Positions 1 to 8,417 of a DNA stretch of 64,000 nucleotides are shown in pieces. The stretch's first letter is position 1; every line of letters begins with the position of its first letter. This DNA is from a virus. The notes under the pieces were generated by a model. That model saw only the letters and a program-made list of their open reading frames with translations, did no database searches and was not told the DNA's origin. The DNA is taken from IMG/VR virus record IMGVR_UViG_3300025117_000042, positions 39,541 through 103,540 of that record. The stretch is one strand, 5' to 3'. The translations under genes were made by a program, and so were the position numbers.

Positions 1-980
1 ATATAGACACTAGAAACTTAACAGCTTTTATTAGGAACAATGCAGCAGGTAATGCTGACTTGTACGATCATTTTAAACTACAAGCTCCTACTACAGGTGG
101 TCGTAACCCTGTGCCTTTGGCTACTTCTCCAGATACCAACGATGCAGGAGATGGTGGTTCTGTTGCCGGTGTCACAGTAGCTTTCGGAGCTGCACAGGCT
201 GATATTGACGGTGATGGTAGCAATGAGAATTACGATGTAACTATCGACGGTAACAGTAATACCTGTGCTGATGTGTACAAGTATCTTAAATATATTACAA
301 GAAGAGAAAATACTAGTGCAGTAGGTACAGGAACTACGACCGAAGGTAGATTTTACCTTGCTGCTGATGGTGCTTACGCTGAAGTTAAAGCTGCTCCTTT
401 CGGGACATTTGCTGGCGGAAAATTCTTTGGTGCCAGGGGTATTTTGGTAACAAATGTTAGTGATCCAAATAACAGAGTTCTAATAGATGCAAGTAACACC
501 ACTCGTACTCCTCCGGTGCAGATGACAGTAACTGTATCTGCTGTACAATCTGGCGACAGGGTTCTAGTAGCTCGTTCTTCGGCTGGAACTATAAATAAAT
601 CACAGTTTACAATAGCTTCGCGTACAACTACTACTGTCACAGTAAATGAGGTAGTGGGATCTGATATTTCAACAACTGGAGTGCTACGTGTAGGTGATGA
701 TCGTTATACTTATTCTGGTTTGAACAGAGGCACCAAAACATTTTCTGGAATGACAGCTGTTTCTGAGTATGCCGGAGGTACTGCCTGTTATGTACCTCTA
801 ATAGATGACGTAGCTTCAGGAACTTCGATATCTAGTTCAGCTATAACGTATGTTTCTGACTTTGATGTAATAGCTAGGGTCAGAAAAAAATCAATACTTC
901 CATTCGAGAACACTGGAACAGTAACTTCCGCAGGTTTGACTGTTGCTGCTATTAGAACAGCTGATACTATCGTACAGTAA
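1..980 (+). CDS. Virion structural protein, 5' end cut by the window edge
   Basis: The reading frame is open from the first bases (codons begin at base 3), so this is the C-terminal part of a longer protein; a TTG at 60 is not the true start. The visible 326 residues are rich in Thr, Ser, Val, Ala and Gly with few Lys/Glu, typical of beta-rich virion proteins. A segment near the end (VGDDRYTYSG) resembles beta-sandwich modules found in phage structural and decoration proteins. It lies directly upstream of the connector genes, where phages usually keep capsid-associated proteins. The exact role (decoration, capsid or fibre) cannot be decided. Virion location is inferred from composition and position. 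Confidence 0.7.
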   Translation, partial: IDTRNLTAFIRNNAAGNADLYDHFKLQAPTTGGRNPVPLATSPDTNDAGDGGSVAGVTVAFGAAQADIDGDGSNENYDVTIDGNSNTCADVYKYLKYITRRENTSAVGTGTTTEGRFYLAADGAYAEVKAAPFGTFAGGKFFGARGILVTNVSDPNNRVLIDASNTTRTPPVQMTVTVSAVQSGDRVLVARSSAGTINKSQFTIASRTTTTVTVNEVVGSDISTTGVLRVGDDRYTYSGLNRGTKTFSGMTAVSEYAGGTACYVPLIDDVASGTSISSSAITYVSDFDVIARVRKKSILPFENTGTVTSAGLTVAAIRTADTIVQ

Positions 981-991
981 GGGGTTATGTA

Positions 992-1582
992 ATGGCTTTT
1001 GTGTACGATTTCGTACAAAAGTACATATACGTACCTGTTGATTCTGTTGATGTTGATGTTCAGACACTCTTGAATGATATCAGAACAACAGAGTCCTCAG
1101 AGGTAGGTATATTATACCCTCCGATAGCTTCTGCCTCCGGTAAAGAAAATTTAGGTGGGGGGGTTGCTATCGGAATTACCTTAAACCTATTAGGCTGGCA
1201 ACTTAAGTTCCCTGATGCTCCTATAGGCGGATATACCGCTAAAATTTACGGGGGCAATCTAGTAGGTGGGGTAGATGGTGACACTGTAGCTTATTCGGAT
1301 GGTGTACAGATTATGGTAATACAATCTGCTGCATCTACCATAGTTACACAGAATACAGGATCAGGTTTGTCAGAAGAGCAAGATCAGCTGTTACGTAGTG
1401 CTGTAACTCAATCTACAGCAGCTTCTATACAAGCTACTCTCAGCAGAAAGATGCAGACTAATAAAGCTGTTATCTCAGGTGATGGTTTATCTGTTATCAT
1501 ATATGAAGATGATGGTGTTACTCCTTTATGGCTATTCGATGTGAGTTCTAATAAACTTACTAGGATAGGTAGACAACCATAA
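992..1582 (+). CDS. Putative virion structural protein
   Basis: A 196-residue protein starting 12 nt after the previous gene, with a GGGG Shine-Dalgarno just upstream. The N-terminal half is Val/Asp/Ile-rich and beta-like. Around residues 115-150 a Ser/Thr/Gln-rich, probably helical segment (SGLSEEQDQLLRSAVTQST) could form a short coiled coil. The C-terminus is again beta-like. I do not recognise the family. Its place between the upstream structural gene and the connector genes suggests a head or head-vertex component. There is no membrane segment or signal peptide. Confidence 0.6.
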   Translation: MAFVYDFVQKYIYVPVDSVDVDVQTLLNDIRTTESSEVGILYPPIASASGKENLGGGVAIGITLNLLGWQLKFPDAPIGGYTAKIYGGNLVGGVDGDTVAYSDGVQIMVIQSAASTIVTQNTGSGLSEEQDQLLRSAVTQSTAASIQATLSRKMQTNKAVISGDGLSVIIYEDDGVTPLWLFDVSSNKLTRIGRQP

Positions 1583-1583
1583 C

Positions 1584-1766
1584 ATGCATAAAAAAGAATT
1601 GGATAAAAACAGGAAAGTATACAGTTCAGATTCCTCAGCAGAATCATTTGATTATAGGTTGTATGGAGAGGGTTCTGAAAGGCAGACTGTTACTATTTTG
1701 GATATGATAGTTAGAAATCTCACCCTGAAAATTATATCTAATATGCTACTTGGAAAGAAGAAATGA
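1584..1766 (+). CDS. Small basic protein of unknown function
   Basis: 60 residues, starting one base after the previous stop and ending in an ATGA overlap with the next gene, so it is probably translationally coupled. The N-terminus is Lys/Asp-rich (MHKKELDKNRK) and the C-terminal 25 residues are hydrophobic/amphipathic (TILDMIVRNLTLKIISNMLL), perhaps an amphipathic helix. It belongs to no family I know. It is kept because of the tight packing and lack of any competing frame. Confidence 0.5.
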   Translation: MHKKELDKNRKVYSSDSSAESFDYRLYGEGSERQTVTILDMIVRNLTLKIISNMLLGKKK

Positions 1767-1960
1767 GTATTTACCCTGATTGGCTTTATCAAATAACAAA
1801 CAACGAGTTTTCAAACACACCTACTGTGGTTGATTTTAATCTAGTTCCTATAACTAGATCTTTTAATATAGATATACAGGAACGTAGTTTTGATTACAGT
1901 ATATCTCAGTATACTTTTGATTATATTATATTAGACAGAGAGTTTGAGGTGAATGTATGA
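1763..1960 (+). CDS. Small acidic/aromatic protein in the structural block
   Basis: 65 residues joined by ATGA overlaps to both neighbours. It is rich in Tyr, Phe, Asp and Ile, with a repeated SFDY/TFDY pattern (RSFDYSISQYTFDY). No cysteine cluster, membrane segment or known motif is visible. Expression with connector genes makes a small virion or assembly role plausible, but this is inference. Confidence 0.5.
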   Translation: MSIYPDWLYQITNNEFSNTPTVVDFNLVPITRSFNIDIQERSFDYSISQYTFDYIILDREFEVNV

Positions 1961-2280
1961 TTAAGCTAAAGCAAGGAAGCAGTTTAGGCATGGACATAAC
2001 ATCTCCTCAAGCTCCAGATCTTACAGGGGATTGGGCCGGTAAATGGGCTATAGTTAAAGTACTAGGGGTGCATACTGTAGATAATACAGTAGCTTCCGGT
2101 AATTTAACCAAATCAAATGATAATACAAAATTTGAACTTCGCGTACCTCCAACAGCTACAGAAGATGTGCCAGTTGGAAAGTACTTTCTAATAGTTCAAT
2201 GTGAAAGTGCTTCCTTGTCATTCAAAGATGAACCTATACAAGAAGTTCTGGATTTACTGCCGCAAGGGATAAAGGGGTAA
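1957..2280 (+). CDS. Putative beta-sandwich structural protein
   Basis: 107 residues overlapping the previous gene by ATGA. The pattern (polarised beta strands, DWAGKWAIVKV, then VPVGKYFLIVQCES) looks like a small immunoglobulin-like or beta-sandwich fold such as those described for phage decoration and neck-associated proteins. That likeness is to the fold pattern only; I cannot name the family. It is four bases upstream of the connector gene. Confidence 0.55.
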   Translation: MIKLKQGSSLGMDITSPQAPDLTGDWAGKWAIVKVLGVHTVDNTVASGNLTKSNDNTKFELRVPPTATEDVPVGKYFLIVQCESASLSFKDEPIQEVLDLLPQGIKG

Positions 2281-2284
2281 TAGT

Positions 2285-3493
2285 ATGAATTTAGTACAGC
2301 TTGTATCCTTTGATACTCTACCTTATGCAAAGTTCACTCTGACAAGAGATATAGCTGCCGGGGCTACTGACATTTATTTGACTGCTACTGAGGGTTTATC
2401 TAAAGGGAGTTTTCTAATAGTAGGTTCTATCAATAGTCCTACAGCTCAGTTAGTAGAGATAGATTCAATAACAAACTCTACAACTGTTAAACTTGTTGCT
2501 GCCTTGAGATATGCACATCTAATAGATGATCCAGTTACTTTAACTCTTTTCGATCAGTTTAACATCTATTTCGGTACTACCGCTGACTTTAATAGCCATA
2601 CCCTTCTGGACACTATTGATATTATGGTATCCAGAAATATCACGACTTACGTGGATGAGGACACTTCCCATACACCTTCTACCTTTTACAGCTATTCGTA
2701 CTATAATTCAGATACCGGGATTGAGAGCAACCGTATTCCGGTCATCTCCTCTGGCCTGGATATTGACATTACTCCTCAATACCTCCGTGAGAACTATCTG
2801 TATGGGTTGGATCTTACGGAAGATAACGGAAACCCTCTCCCTGAAGGCGTGTATTGGGAAGGCATTAAAGCTGGTATAGATTGGCTTGAGCAAGTTTTGA
2901 ACATTGATATTATATCTCGTACTCATACTGATGAGATGAGTGACTTTAATAGACAAGAGTACTTGCAATGGGTATTCCTTAAAGCCAAACACTTCCCGAT
3001 CAGAGAAGTTCTGTCAGTAAAAGGCTCTTATTACGGTAATGAAATTACTTTCCCGCTAGATTGGGTAAGGCTAAAAGAACGAGCTGGTATTATAAATCTT
3101 GTTCCTGGGGCTTCTACGTTCTCTAGCTTCCTTATTCCGGCAAGCGGGGGCATTCTTCCCATATTAAACAATCAAGTATCGTACATACCAGGATTCTGGA
3201 GAATTTCTTACACATCAGGATTTGCCAGAGGGACAATTCCTTACAACCTCAAGGCTTTGATCTGTAAAAAAGCTGCATTCATGCCTCTGAACATCCTGGG
3301 CGACTTGGTTGGTGGTGTTGCTATTGCCAGTAAGAGCATTGGTATAGACGGCTTGAGTCAGTCTATTAACACTACAAACAGTGCTGAGAACGCTGGTTAT
3401 AGTGCAAGGCTTAGAATGTACCTGAAAGAGATAGATCAGGAGCTTCCACAGGTTCAGAAATTCTGGCGACCTATTAATTTTGTATGTGTTTGA
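2285..3493 (+). CDS. Putative head-tail connector (neck) protein with N-terminal beta domain
   Basis: 402 residues. Residues 1-165 look like a beta-rich domain (strand-like TDIYLTATEGLSKGSFLIVG and similar). Residues 185-402 are more helical, with a basic end (NAGYSARLRMYLKEIDQELP). A SIGIDGLSQSI segment followed by a helix resembles the C-terminal part of gp6/gp15-type connector proteins. In myoviruses the next genes would be head closure, tail completion, tail terminator and then sheath, and the sizes of the four genes that follow fit that order. The connector assignment is by synteny and weak similarity; the virion role is safer than the exact position. Confidence 0.6.
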   Translation: MNLVQLVSFDTLPYAKFTLTRDIAAGATDIYLTATEGLSKGSFLIVGSINSPTAQLVEIDSITNSTTVKLVAALRYAHLIDDPVTLTLFDQFNIYFGTTADFNSHTLLDTIDIMVSRNITTYVDEDTSHTPSTFYSYSYYNSDTGIESNRIPVISSGLDIDITPQYLRENYLYGLDLTEDNGNPLPEGVYWEGIKAGIDWLEQVLNIDIISRTHTDEMSDFNRQEYLQWVFLKAKHFPIREVLSVKGSYYGNEITFPLDWVRLKERAGIINLVPGASTFSSFLIPASGGILPILNNQVSYIPGFWRISYTSGFARGTIPYNLKALICKKAAFMPLNILGDLVGGVAIASKSIGIDGLSQSINTTNSAENAGYSARLRMYLKEIDQELPQVQKFWRPINFVCV

Positions 3494-3501
3494 GGTGACA
3501 A

Positions 3502-4164
3502 ATGGGTAAGGCAAGCCAACGAGTTGATTTCGTTGTTGAAGAGTTTGATAAAACAATAAAAGAAAAAGGCTATCATCTATTACATGAAAAAGCTTATCGG
3601 TGTCCTTGTGTCAATGACTCCGGTGAGCTTCAGATAACCTGTCCTCACTGTCATGGCAAAGGTATACGCTACGTGGGAGATGCCGCACGTATAGAGGGTA
3701 TCCTTACCAGCATGAGCAAGGATTGGATGTTCGATGAGTACGGAGTATCATCTACAGGGACTGTCTATGTAACGACACATGCAAAGTATAAGCTTGGTTT
3801 TGCTGACAGACTTACTCTATTAGACGGTAAAATAGTGTTTTCTGAAGTAATCGAAAATCTCAATACAATTCCGGTACTTAAGTATCCTATAATTGACGTT
3901 GACTCTATTGTGAGTTTTAATAAAGTTTATGTGGAAAATACTGATTACTCTTTGGCTAATGGAGTTATCACTTGGCTTAAGCCTGTACATGAGGCTTACA
4001 GCATTCGTTATATTACATATCCTACTTTTATTATTCTTAATTTCCCGAACGTTGTCAGAGGTACACAGGCTAAAGTAAAACAGCCGGTCATTCGGTATGT
4101 AGATCTGCCAGTACGAGCCTTAGCTAAGCTGGAGTTCAAAGTAAAGGTAGCTGAGTTACAATAA
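3502..4164 (+). CDS. Putative head-closure/neck protein with zinc-binding motif
   Basis: 220 residues. Near the N-terminus a four-cysteine motif (CPC at about 34-36, then CPHCHGKG at about 47-54) should bind a metal, probably zinc, after an initial helix. The rest is beta-rich. CPxCxGxG-type insertions occur in head-closure and adaptor proteins of large myophages, and position two before the probable tail terminator supports this. It overlaps the next gene by one base. Assignment is by synteny; metal binding is a motif-level prediction. Confidence 0.6.
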   Translation: MGKASQRVDFVVEEFDKTIKEKGYHLLHEKAYRCPCVNDSGELQITCPHCHGKGIRYVGDAARIEGILTSMSKDWMFDEYGVSSTGTVYVTTHAKYKLGFADRLTLLDGKIVFSEVIENLNTIPVLKYPIIDVDSIVSFNKVYVENTDYSLANGVITWLKPVHEAYSIRYITYPTFIILNFPNVVRGTQAKVKQPVIRYVDLPVRALAKLEFKVKVAELQ

Positions 4165-4607
4165 TGGAATTTTCAATAGAAGTAACAGATGCTAAGGCAG
4201 TATCACTGAAGAAGCTCCAACAAGCTGCCGAGGAAGTGCGTAAGAAAATGATGCAGCTTGCATACCAGAACCTGTCGCCTGAGACTGCTGCGATCTACAC
4301 GATGGCATTGACTCCGGTTAGGCTTATAGGCACTGAAGCTGTCTTTGAGCTAGAAGGCTGGCTGGCAAAGTCATTGGAAGAAGGAGTTGATCCGTTCGAC
4401 ATGAAACCAGGAATGCTTAGAAGCCATAAAGCTCAAGTATCCAAAACAGGATCTACATTTCTGCGTGTTCCGATCAGAGACAAAGAGGAAGGAAAACTTT
4501 CTATTAGAACAGTCAGTTCCAGGTCTAAGCCGGGAAGCTGGATACATCCAGGGTTGACCGGTAGACACTTTTGGGAACAAGCTAAAATTGAATGGAGTAA
4601 AAAGTAA
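4164..4607 (+). CDS. Putative tail-completion/head-tail joining protein
   Basis: 147 residues with an N-terminal helix, a central segment (WLAKSLEEGVDPFDMKPGML) and a C-terminal WIHPGL motif followed by a helix. This layout matches a family of phage minor neck proteins related to HK97 gp10, which join the tail to the head. The start overlaps the stop of the previous gene by one base (taATGG) and the stop abuts the next ATG. I am fairly sure it belongs to the neck; less sure of the exact ring. Confidence 0.6.
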   Translation: MEFSIEVTDAKAVSLKKLQQAAEEVRKKMMQLAYQNLSPETAAIYTMALTPVRLIGTEAVFELEGWLAKSLEEGVDPFDMKPGMLRSHKAQVSKTGSTFLRVPIRDKEEGKLSIRTVSSRSKPGSWIHPGLTGRHFWEQAKIEWSKK

Positions 4608-5225
4608 ATGGGCATTATATTAGTAAACCGATTCGTTCAGTCATTACTGAGCACGTGCATGGAAAACTTGATAAACGATACAGCTTCCATAATTCCTGAG
4701 ATATATTCTCCTGACATGTACAAACCAACAGAAGTAAGTCAGCTTGTAGAGTATTACGGAGGTAACAGGGTAAAAGTGAAAGGAGGCTATCCTTCTGAGG
4801 AAGTATCATCACCTTCTGTCTATGTTGCAACCGGCAATGCAAATCTAATAGAAGAGATGATAGGGTTTGCTGAACGATATGATATAGTTGCTAGTGAGAC
4901 TGTCGGCACTATGGAAGGCAAAGTCTATAATAAATCATGTCGTGTAGTAGTGGCATCTGAGAACCATACTGTCAGTGATACTCTGTCCGGTATATGTGAA
5001 TATTTCCTTCACCAAAACGAGGAAACATTCACTAGGTATGGAATGACCAATCTACACTGTTCCTTTCAGGAAGTTGATCTATTATCAAGGCTATTTCCTC
5101 AAGGGTTCTTCTATAGAACATTTATCGTTACTTTTGACGTTGTAGATACTATGATAGTAAGTAAAGATCGTTTGATAAAAACAATAGATATAGGTACTAT
5201 CACGTTCAATTTAGAAGGAGAATAG
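4608..5225 (+). CDS. Putative tail terminator protein
   Basis: 205 residues of mixed alpha/beta character beginning directly after the previous stop. Tail terminators of contractile-tailed phages are usually 130-200 residues and are encoded immediately before the sheath gene, which fits here apart from one small gene between. The sequence has no diagnostic motif I can name, so the function rests on order and size. Confidence 0.5.
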   Translation: MGIILVNRFVQSLLSTCMENLINDTASIIPEIYSPDMYKPTEVSQLVEYYGGNRVKVKGGYPSEEVSSPSVYVATGNANLIEEMIGFAERYDIVASETVGTMEGKVYNKSCRVVVASENHTVSDTLSGICEYFLHQNEETFTRYGMTNLHCSFQEVDLLSRLFPQGFFYRTFIVTFDVVDTMIVSKDRLIKTIDIGTITFNLEGE

Positions 5226-5226
5226 A

Positions 5227-5463
5227 ATGAAGGAAAAAGAAGAAAGGAAAGAACTGCCTGTGTACGCCGAACCTGTTGTGGAAGAGCCTGTGAAGGTTGT
5301 CGGTGAGGTTATTCACGTATCTCACTCTGACTTCGTATCCACACTCAAAGACACTGATTATCTTATAGGTATGGCTATGAGACAGGAGTTCCAACGTAAA
5401 CGGTTATCAATGGAAGAGTGGCACATAGAACTACGCAAATTTGGGAAAAGGGAGGTAAAATAA
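5227..5463 (+). CDS. Small charged protein between terminator and sheath genes
   Basis: 78 residues with a good GAAGGAG Shine-Dalgarno. The N-terminal third is Glu/Lys/Pro/Val-rich and probably disordered (KEEERKELPVYAEPVVEEPV has this character); the remainder looks helical and ends basic. No known domain. It may be a small tail assembly or virion-associated factor; that is inference from location only. Confidence 0.5.
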   Translation: MKEKEERKELPVYAEPVVEEPVKVVGEVIHVSHSDFVSTLKDTDYLIGMAMRQEFQRKRLSMEEWHIELRKFGKREVK

Positions 5464-5466
5464 CAA

Positions 5467-7233
5467 ATGAGTGTTTACAAGGGGATTTACTTTCGAGGTC
5501 GGGGCATCATCATTCCCGGTGCCTATGCTGATGTAGACGCAACAAGCATGGTGCCGAACAGATTGTCTCCTGCCAATGTCCTTGCAATGCTGGGGCAAGC
5601 TAAAGGTGGGGTTCCGAATCAAGCTGTGCGGGTTCTTAACCTGCGGGATGCTGTAAACATGCTGCGGAGTGGCGATCTTAAGACTGCGGCAGAACTTGCC
5701 TACGATCCAAGTGCTGACATGCCTGGAGCTGGGGAAGTTATCTTTATCAGGGTAGCTGGTACAGGTTGTGCTAGATCAACTTCTGACCTTTCGAGTCAGG
5801 TTACTCTTACAGCCGTTGACTATGGGGAACATACAAACTTTCTCCGTAGGAAAATTGAAGCTGGTTCTGTAGCTGGCCGGAAAATCACTATCAACCATCA
5901 GGCAGATGATATTACAGAAGTATATGATAACATCGGGCCTGTCTTTCAAATCCAGTACGTAGGGTCTGCTTCGGCTGCTCGTATGAGTTTCGATGCTAGT
6001 ACAAAGATTCTGCTTATCGAAATAAATACTGGTTCGTGGGTTCCGCTGGTTACTTATACTGTAACCAACATTGCTGTTGATACAATCTCTGAACTTGTGA
6101 CTATCCTTGACTCTCATCAGGATCTTACTTGTAATATACACAAGTATGGTTCTGGCAACATGAGTTCTTCTTTGCTGGATGCAATGACTCAGGTTGATAT
6201 TAAAACCGCTCTTACCACTGTATCTTCTGAAGTTGGTTCTCTTATCACTTGGGTTAACAATCGTTCTGCGCTGTGTACTGCGGCTGCTGGTGTGTCTGCC
6301 ACTGGTAACTTTACTAATAGCAACTGGACAAATTTCGTAAACGGTTCTGAAGGTTCCGCTCCTGATGTAGCTGCATGGTCGGCAGCTCTGGCTCTTCTTG
6401 AGTCTGAGACTGATGTTAAATACATCTATTGTGCTACTGACAATGAATCCATCCATACCGCAGCTATCGCACATTGCACCACTCAGTCAGATCCTAAAGT
6501 AGGCCGGGAACGTAGGCTTATCTTCGGTGGTGCTGCTTCTGAAACTGTCGATCAGGCTACTACAAGGGCTATCAATCAAGGTTCTCCAAGAGCCATGCTT
6601 GTATATCCTGGTATCAAGCGGGTTAACGCTCAGACTAACCTGTTGACCGTTATTCCTCCGTATCTCACAGCCGCAGCTGTCGCTGGAATGGCTGCTGGTG
6701 CTACGCCGGAAACTCCGCTTACCTACAAAACCATCAAAGCTCATGGGATGGAAAAATACCTGAAGGATGCTGAAGTTGAACAGCTCCTACAACAGGGTGT
6801 TACTCCTATTCGGTACGTAAAAGAAGATGCTATCTATCAGATCGTTCAGTCTATTACAACTTGGCAGAAAGATGCCAATGTAATCTATCGCAAATGGTCT
6901 GGTATGGGCATTCACGATTACCTCCGTCAGGAAGCTCGTAATACGGCTAAACCATTCATCGGAAGAGTAGGCGATATGTATGCTATGTTGTCTATTAAAA
7001 ACGCCGTAGCAGCAAAACTTGACCTTCTTACCCGTACTCCTCAGAATCCTAACGGTGTCCTTACGAAAGTATGGGACTATGCAAAAGAGCAGGTACTACC
7101 TGCTTGGGATAACCTGTTGGTTGAATGGGATGGTTATGACCATGTAAACGTTTCCTTCAGGGCACATCCTGTCGGGGAAATTGCTTACATCACGATCATG
7201 TGTACTCTTGAACCTGCAAAGATGACAGTATAA
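5467..7233 (+). CDS. Tail sheath protein
   Basis: 588 residues, within the size range of contractile-tail sheaths. The N-terminus carries the usual handle (MSVYKGIYFRGRGIIIPGAY). The C-terminal domain is the conserved core, with a VGDMYAMLSIKNAVAAKLDLL segment, a helix-rich WDYAKEQVLPAWDNLLVEWD stretch, and a final strand pattern ending IAYITIMCTLEP. Sheath subunits polymerise around the tail tube and contract to drive it through the envelope. The tube gene follows at once, the classic pair. The variable central region (about residues 100-330) is an outer-domain insertion. Confident assignment. Confidence 0.92.
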   Translation: MSVYKGIYFRGRGIIIPGAYADVDATSMVPNRLSPANVLAMLGQAKGGVPNQAVRVLNLRDAVNMLRSGDLKTAAELAYDPSADMPGAGEVIFIRVAGTGCARSTSDLSSQVTLTAVDYGEHTNFLRRKIEAGSVAGRKITINHQADDITEVYDNIGPVFQIQYVGSASAARMSFDASTKILLIEINTGSWVPLVTYTVTNIAVDTISELVTILDSHQDLTCNIHKYGSGNMSSSLLDAMTQVDIKTALTTVSSEVGSLITWVNNRSALCTAAAGVSATGNFTNSNWTNFVNGSEGSAPDVAAWSAALALLESETDVKYIYCATDNESIHTAAIAHCTTQSDPKVGRERRLIFGGAASETVDQATTRAINQGSPRAMLVYPGIKRVNAQTNLLTVIPPYLTAAAVAGMAAGATPETPLTYKTIKAHGMEKYLKDAEVEQLLQQGVTPIRYVKEDAIYQIVQSITTWQKDANVIYRKWSGMGIHDYLRQEARNTAKPFIGRVGDMYAMLSIKNAVAAKLDLLTRTPQNPNGVLTKVWDYAKEQVLPAWDNLLVEWDGYDHVNVSFRAHPVGEIAYITIMCTLEPAKMTV

Positions 7234-7267
7234 CCAAATACAGTAGTTAAAGGGGAGGTGTTACAAA

Positions 7268-7711
7268 GTGCCTAACACGTTTATTACAACTGGTCATAAC
7301 ATCCTTTTGAAGGTCAAAGGAGAAGAGGTAGGTGCCGCAAGGAGCATCGTCGGGAATCAGGACTTCGGTGTTGAAGGTGCCTATGTAATCGGTTCCATCC
7401 TTCCTGTAGAGAACACTCCGCAGAAATGGACAGGCAACCTGGAAATCGACAAGTTCTTTATCAAACGGGATATCCATCTTCTGGCTAACGTTGATACAAG
7501 CTCTGAAGGGGTACTGGAAATCAGTCCTGTTGATATCGAAATTATCGAAAAAGAAACAGGCAGCACTGTTATGATCTATCAGGGATGTACTCTTACATCC
7601 ACGACCATCACAATCACTGCCAATGCCTATGTAGGAGAAAGAGCAGTATTTGTACCGTTGCGGGTCATTCGTGCCGCTTTGGGCAAATCCATCCTTCCTC
7701 CAGGGGTTTAA
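7268..7711 (+). CDS. Tail tube protein
   Basis: 147 residues starting at GTG, preceded by GGGGAGGTG. Size, position right after the sheath and alternating beta pattern fit the tail tube (gp19-like) fold, whose hexamers stack to form the inner tube. The gene is followed by an intrinsic terminator before the chaperone genes. Such a terminator would let major tail proteins be made in excess of the proteins encoded downstream. High confidence from synteny; no catalytic motif is expected. Confidence 0.85.
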   Translation: MPNTFITTGHNILLKVKGEEVGAARSIVGNQDFGVEGAYVIGSILPVENTPQKWTGNLEIDKFFIKRDIHLLANVDTSSEGVLEISPVDIEIIEKETGSTVMIYQGCTLTSTTITITANAYVGERAVFVPLRVIRAALGKSILPPGV

Positions 7712-7742
7712 CAATAAAACCGCATATTTAGGTATCTTTCTA

Positions 7743-7772
7743 GGGGAGGAGTCAATCAGGCTCCTCCTCTTT
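7743..7772 (+). terminator. Intrinsic terminator after the tail tube gene
   Basis: An 11-bp stem (7743-7753 with 7759-7769, GGGGAGGAGTC type, two G.U pairs) and a 5-nt AATCA loop are followed by TTTATCTATT. It sits 32 nt after the tube stop. Partial read-through must feed the chaperone and tape measure genes downstream, as no promoter is visible in the 30 nt before them. Confidence 0.7.
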
Positions 7773-7801
7773 ATCTATTAACTAAAAAGGAGCAATACAC
7801 A

Positions 7802-8248
7802 ATGGAAGACGCGAAAAAAGCACTCAATCAGATCAACGCTGGTGACTCTCTCACTATCGACGTTCCTTACGAACTTACAATTAAAAACAAATCATACAAA
7901 GGAACAGTAGGATTCAGGTTCCCAAGTGTAAGGGATCAGATCGCTATCGGCCTGGAAGAAGCAAAGCTGCGTGGTAATGTAATAGAACTTAACGGTAAGC
8001 CTGAACTATTGGCAATACCAGCAGAAGCTCTTGATTCATATACCGCTCATCTGGTAGAGGCTATAGCTACTATTAGAGTACTTGCTGTTGACAAGAAGGA
8101 GAACTATGAAGTAATGCCGCCTGAAGTGATATCTGAGATTTATCGGGGGTATCTTCGGGCAGAAGGTGACGATGGAACACTACCTGATGACGGCGATACC
8201 GAAAACACTGGAGCTGACACAGGCGAAACTTCAGAGCAGAGTGTCTGA
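7802..8248 (+). CDS. Tail assembly chaperone, first frame (gpG-like)
   Basis: 148 residues between the tube and tape measure genes, the invariant place of tail assembly chaperones. The N-terminal domain looks globular (YELTIKNKSYKGTVGFRFPS). From about residue 118 it becomes a disordered Asp/Gly/Thr tail. An overlapping gene in the +1 frame begins inside this tail, as in lambda G/GT-type pairs. The protein is expected to coat the tape measure during tail tube growth and is absent from virions. The RBS AAAAAGGAG precedes the ATG. Confidence 0.75.
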   Translation: MEDAKKALNQINAGDSLTIDVPYELTIKNKSYKGTVGFRFPSVRDQIAIGLEEAKLRGNVIELNGKPELLAIPAEALDSYTAHLVEAIATIRVLAVDKKENYEVMPPEVISEIYRGYLRAEGDDGTLPDDGDTENTGADTGETSEQSV

Positions 8249-8414
8249 TATATACAGAGTAAGTCCATTCTCTGAAGACATACTACGCATGACTACAGTG
8301 CAGATGCTATGGATCATAAAGAGTGATCTAATAAATAAAGGCATTGACGATAACAATGAGAGCTTTATAGATGAGGATTACGAAGAGAAGAAAAAACAAG
8401 CTCTAGGGGAATAG
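8172..8414 (+). CDS. Tail assembly chaperone, second frame (gpT-like), overlapping +1 frame
   Basis: An 80-residue frame overlapping the end of the first chaperone gene by 77 nt and stopping 3 nt before the tape measure ATG. Its C-terminal half (SDIYRVSPFSEDILRMTT and an acidic tail) is helical, like T domains that bind the tape measure. It could be made by frameshifting from the upstream gene (+1, equivalently -2) or by its own start: the ATG at 8172 has AAGG five bases upstream, and a GTG at 8166 is also in frame. I see no canonical -1 slippery heptamer. The gene is probably real; the mode of expression is open. Confidence 0.65.
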   Translation: MEHYLMTAIPKTLELTQAKLQSRVSDIYRVSPFSEDILRMTTVQMLWIIKSDLINKGIDDNNESFIDEDYEEKKKQALGE

Positions 8415-8417
8415 TAA

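Noticed and set aside
5776-6474. Long reverse-strand open frame (232 codons) within the sheath gene
   Set aside because: It lies wholly opposite a confident gene, has no RBS logic or domain, and all supported genes are on the + strand.
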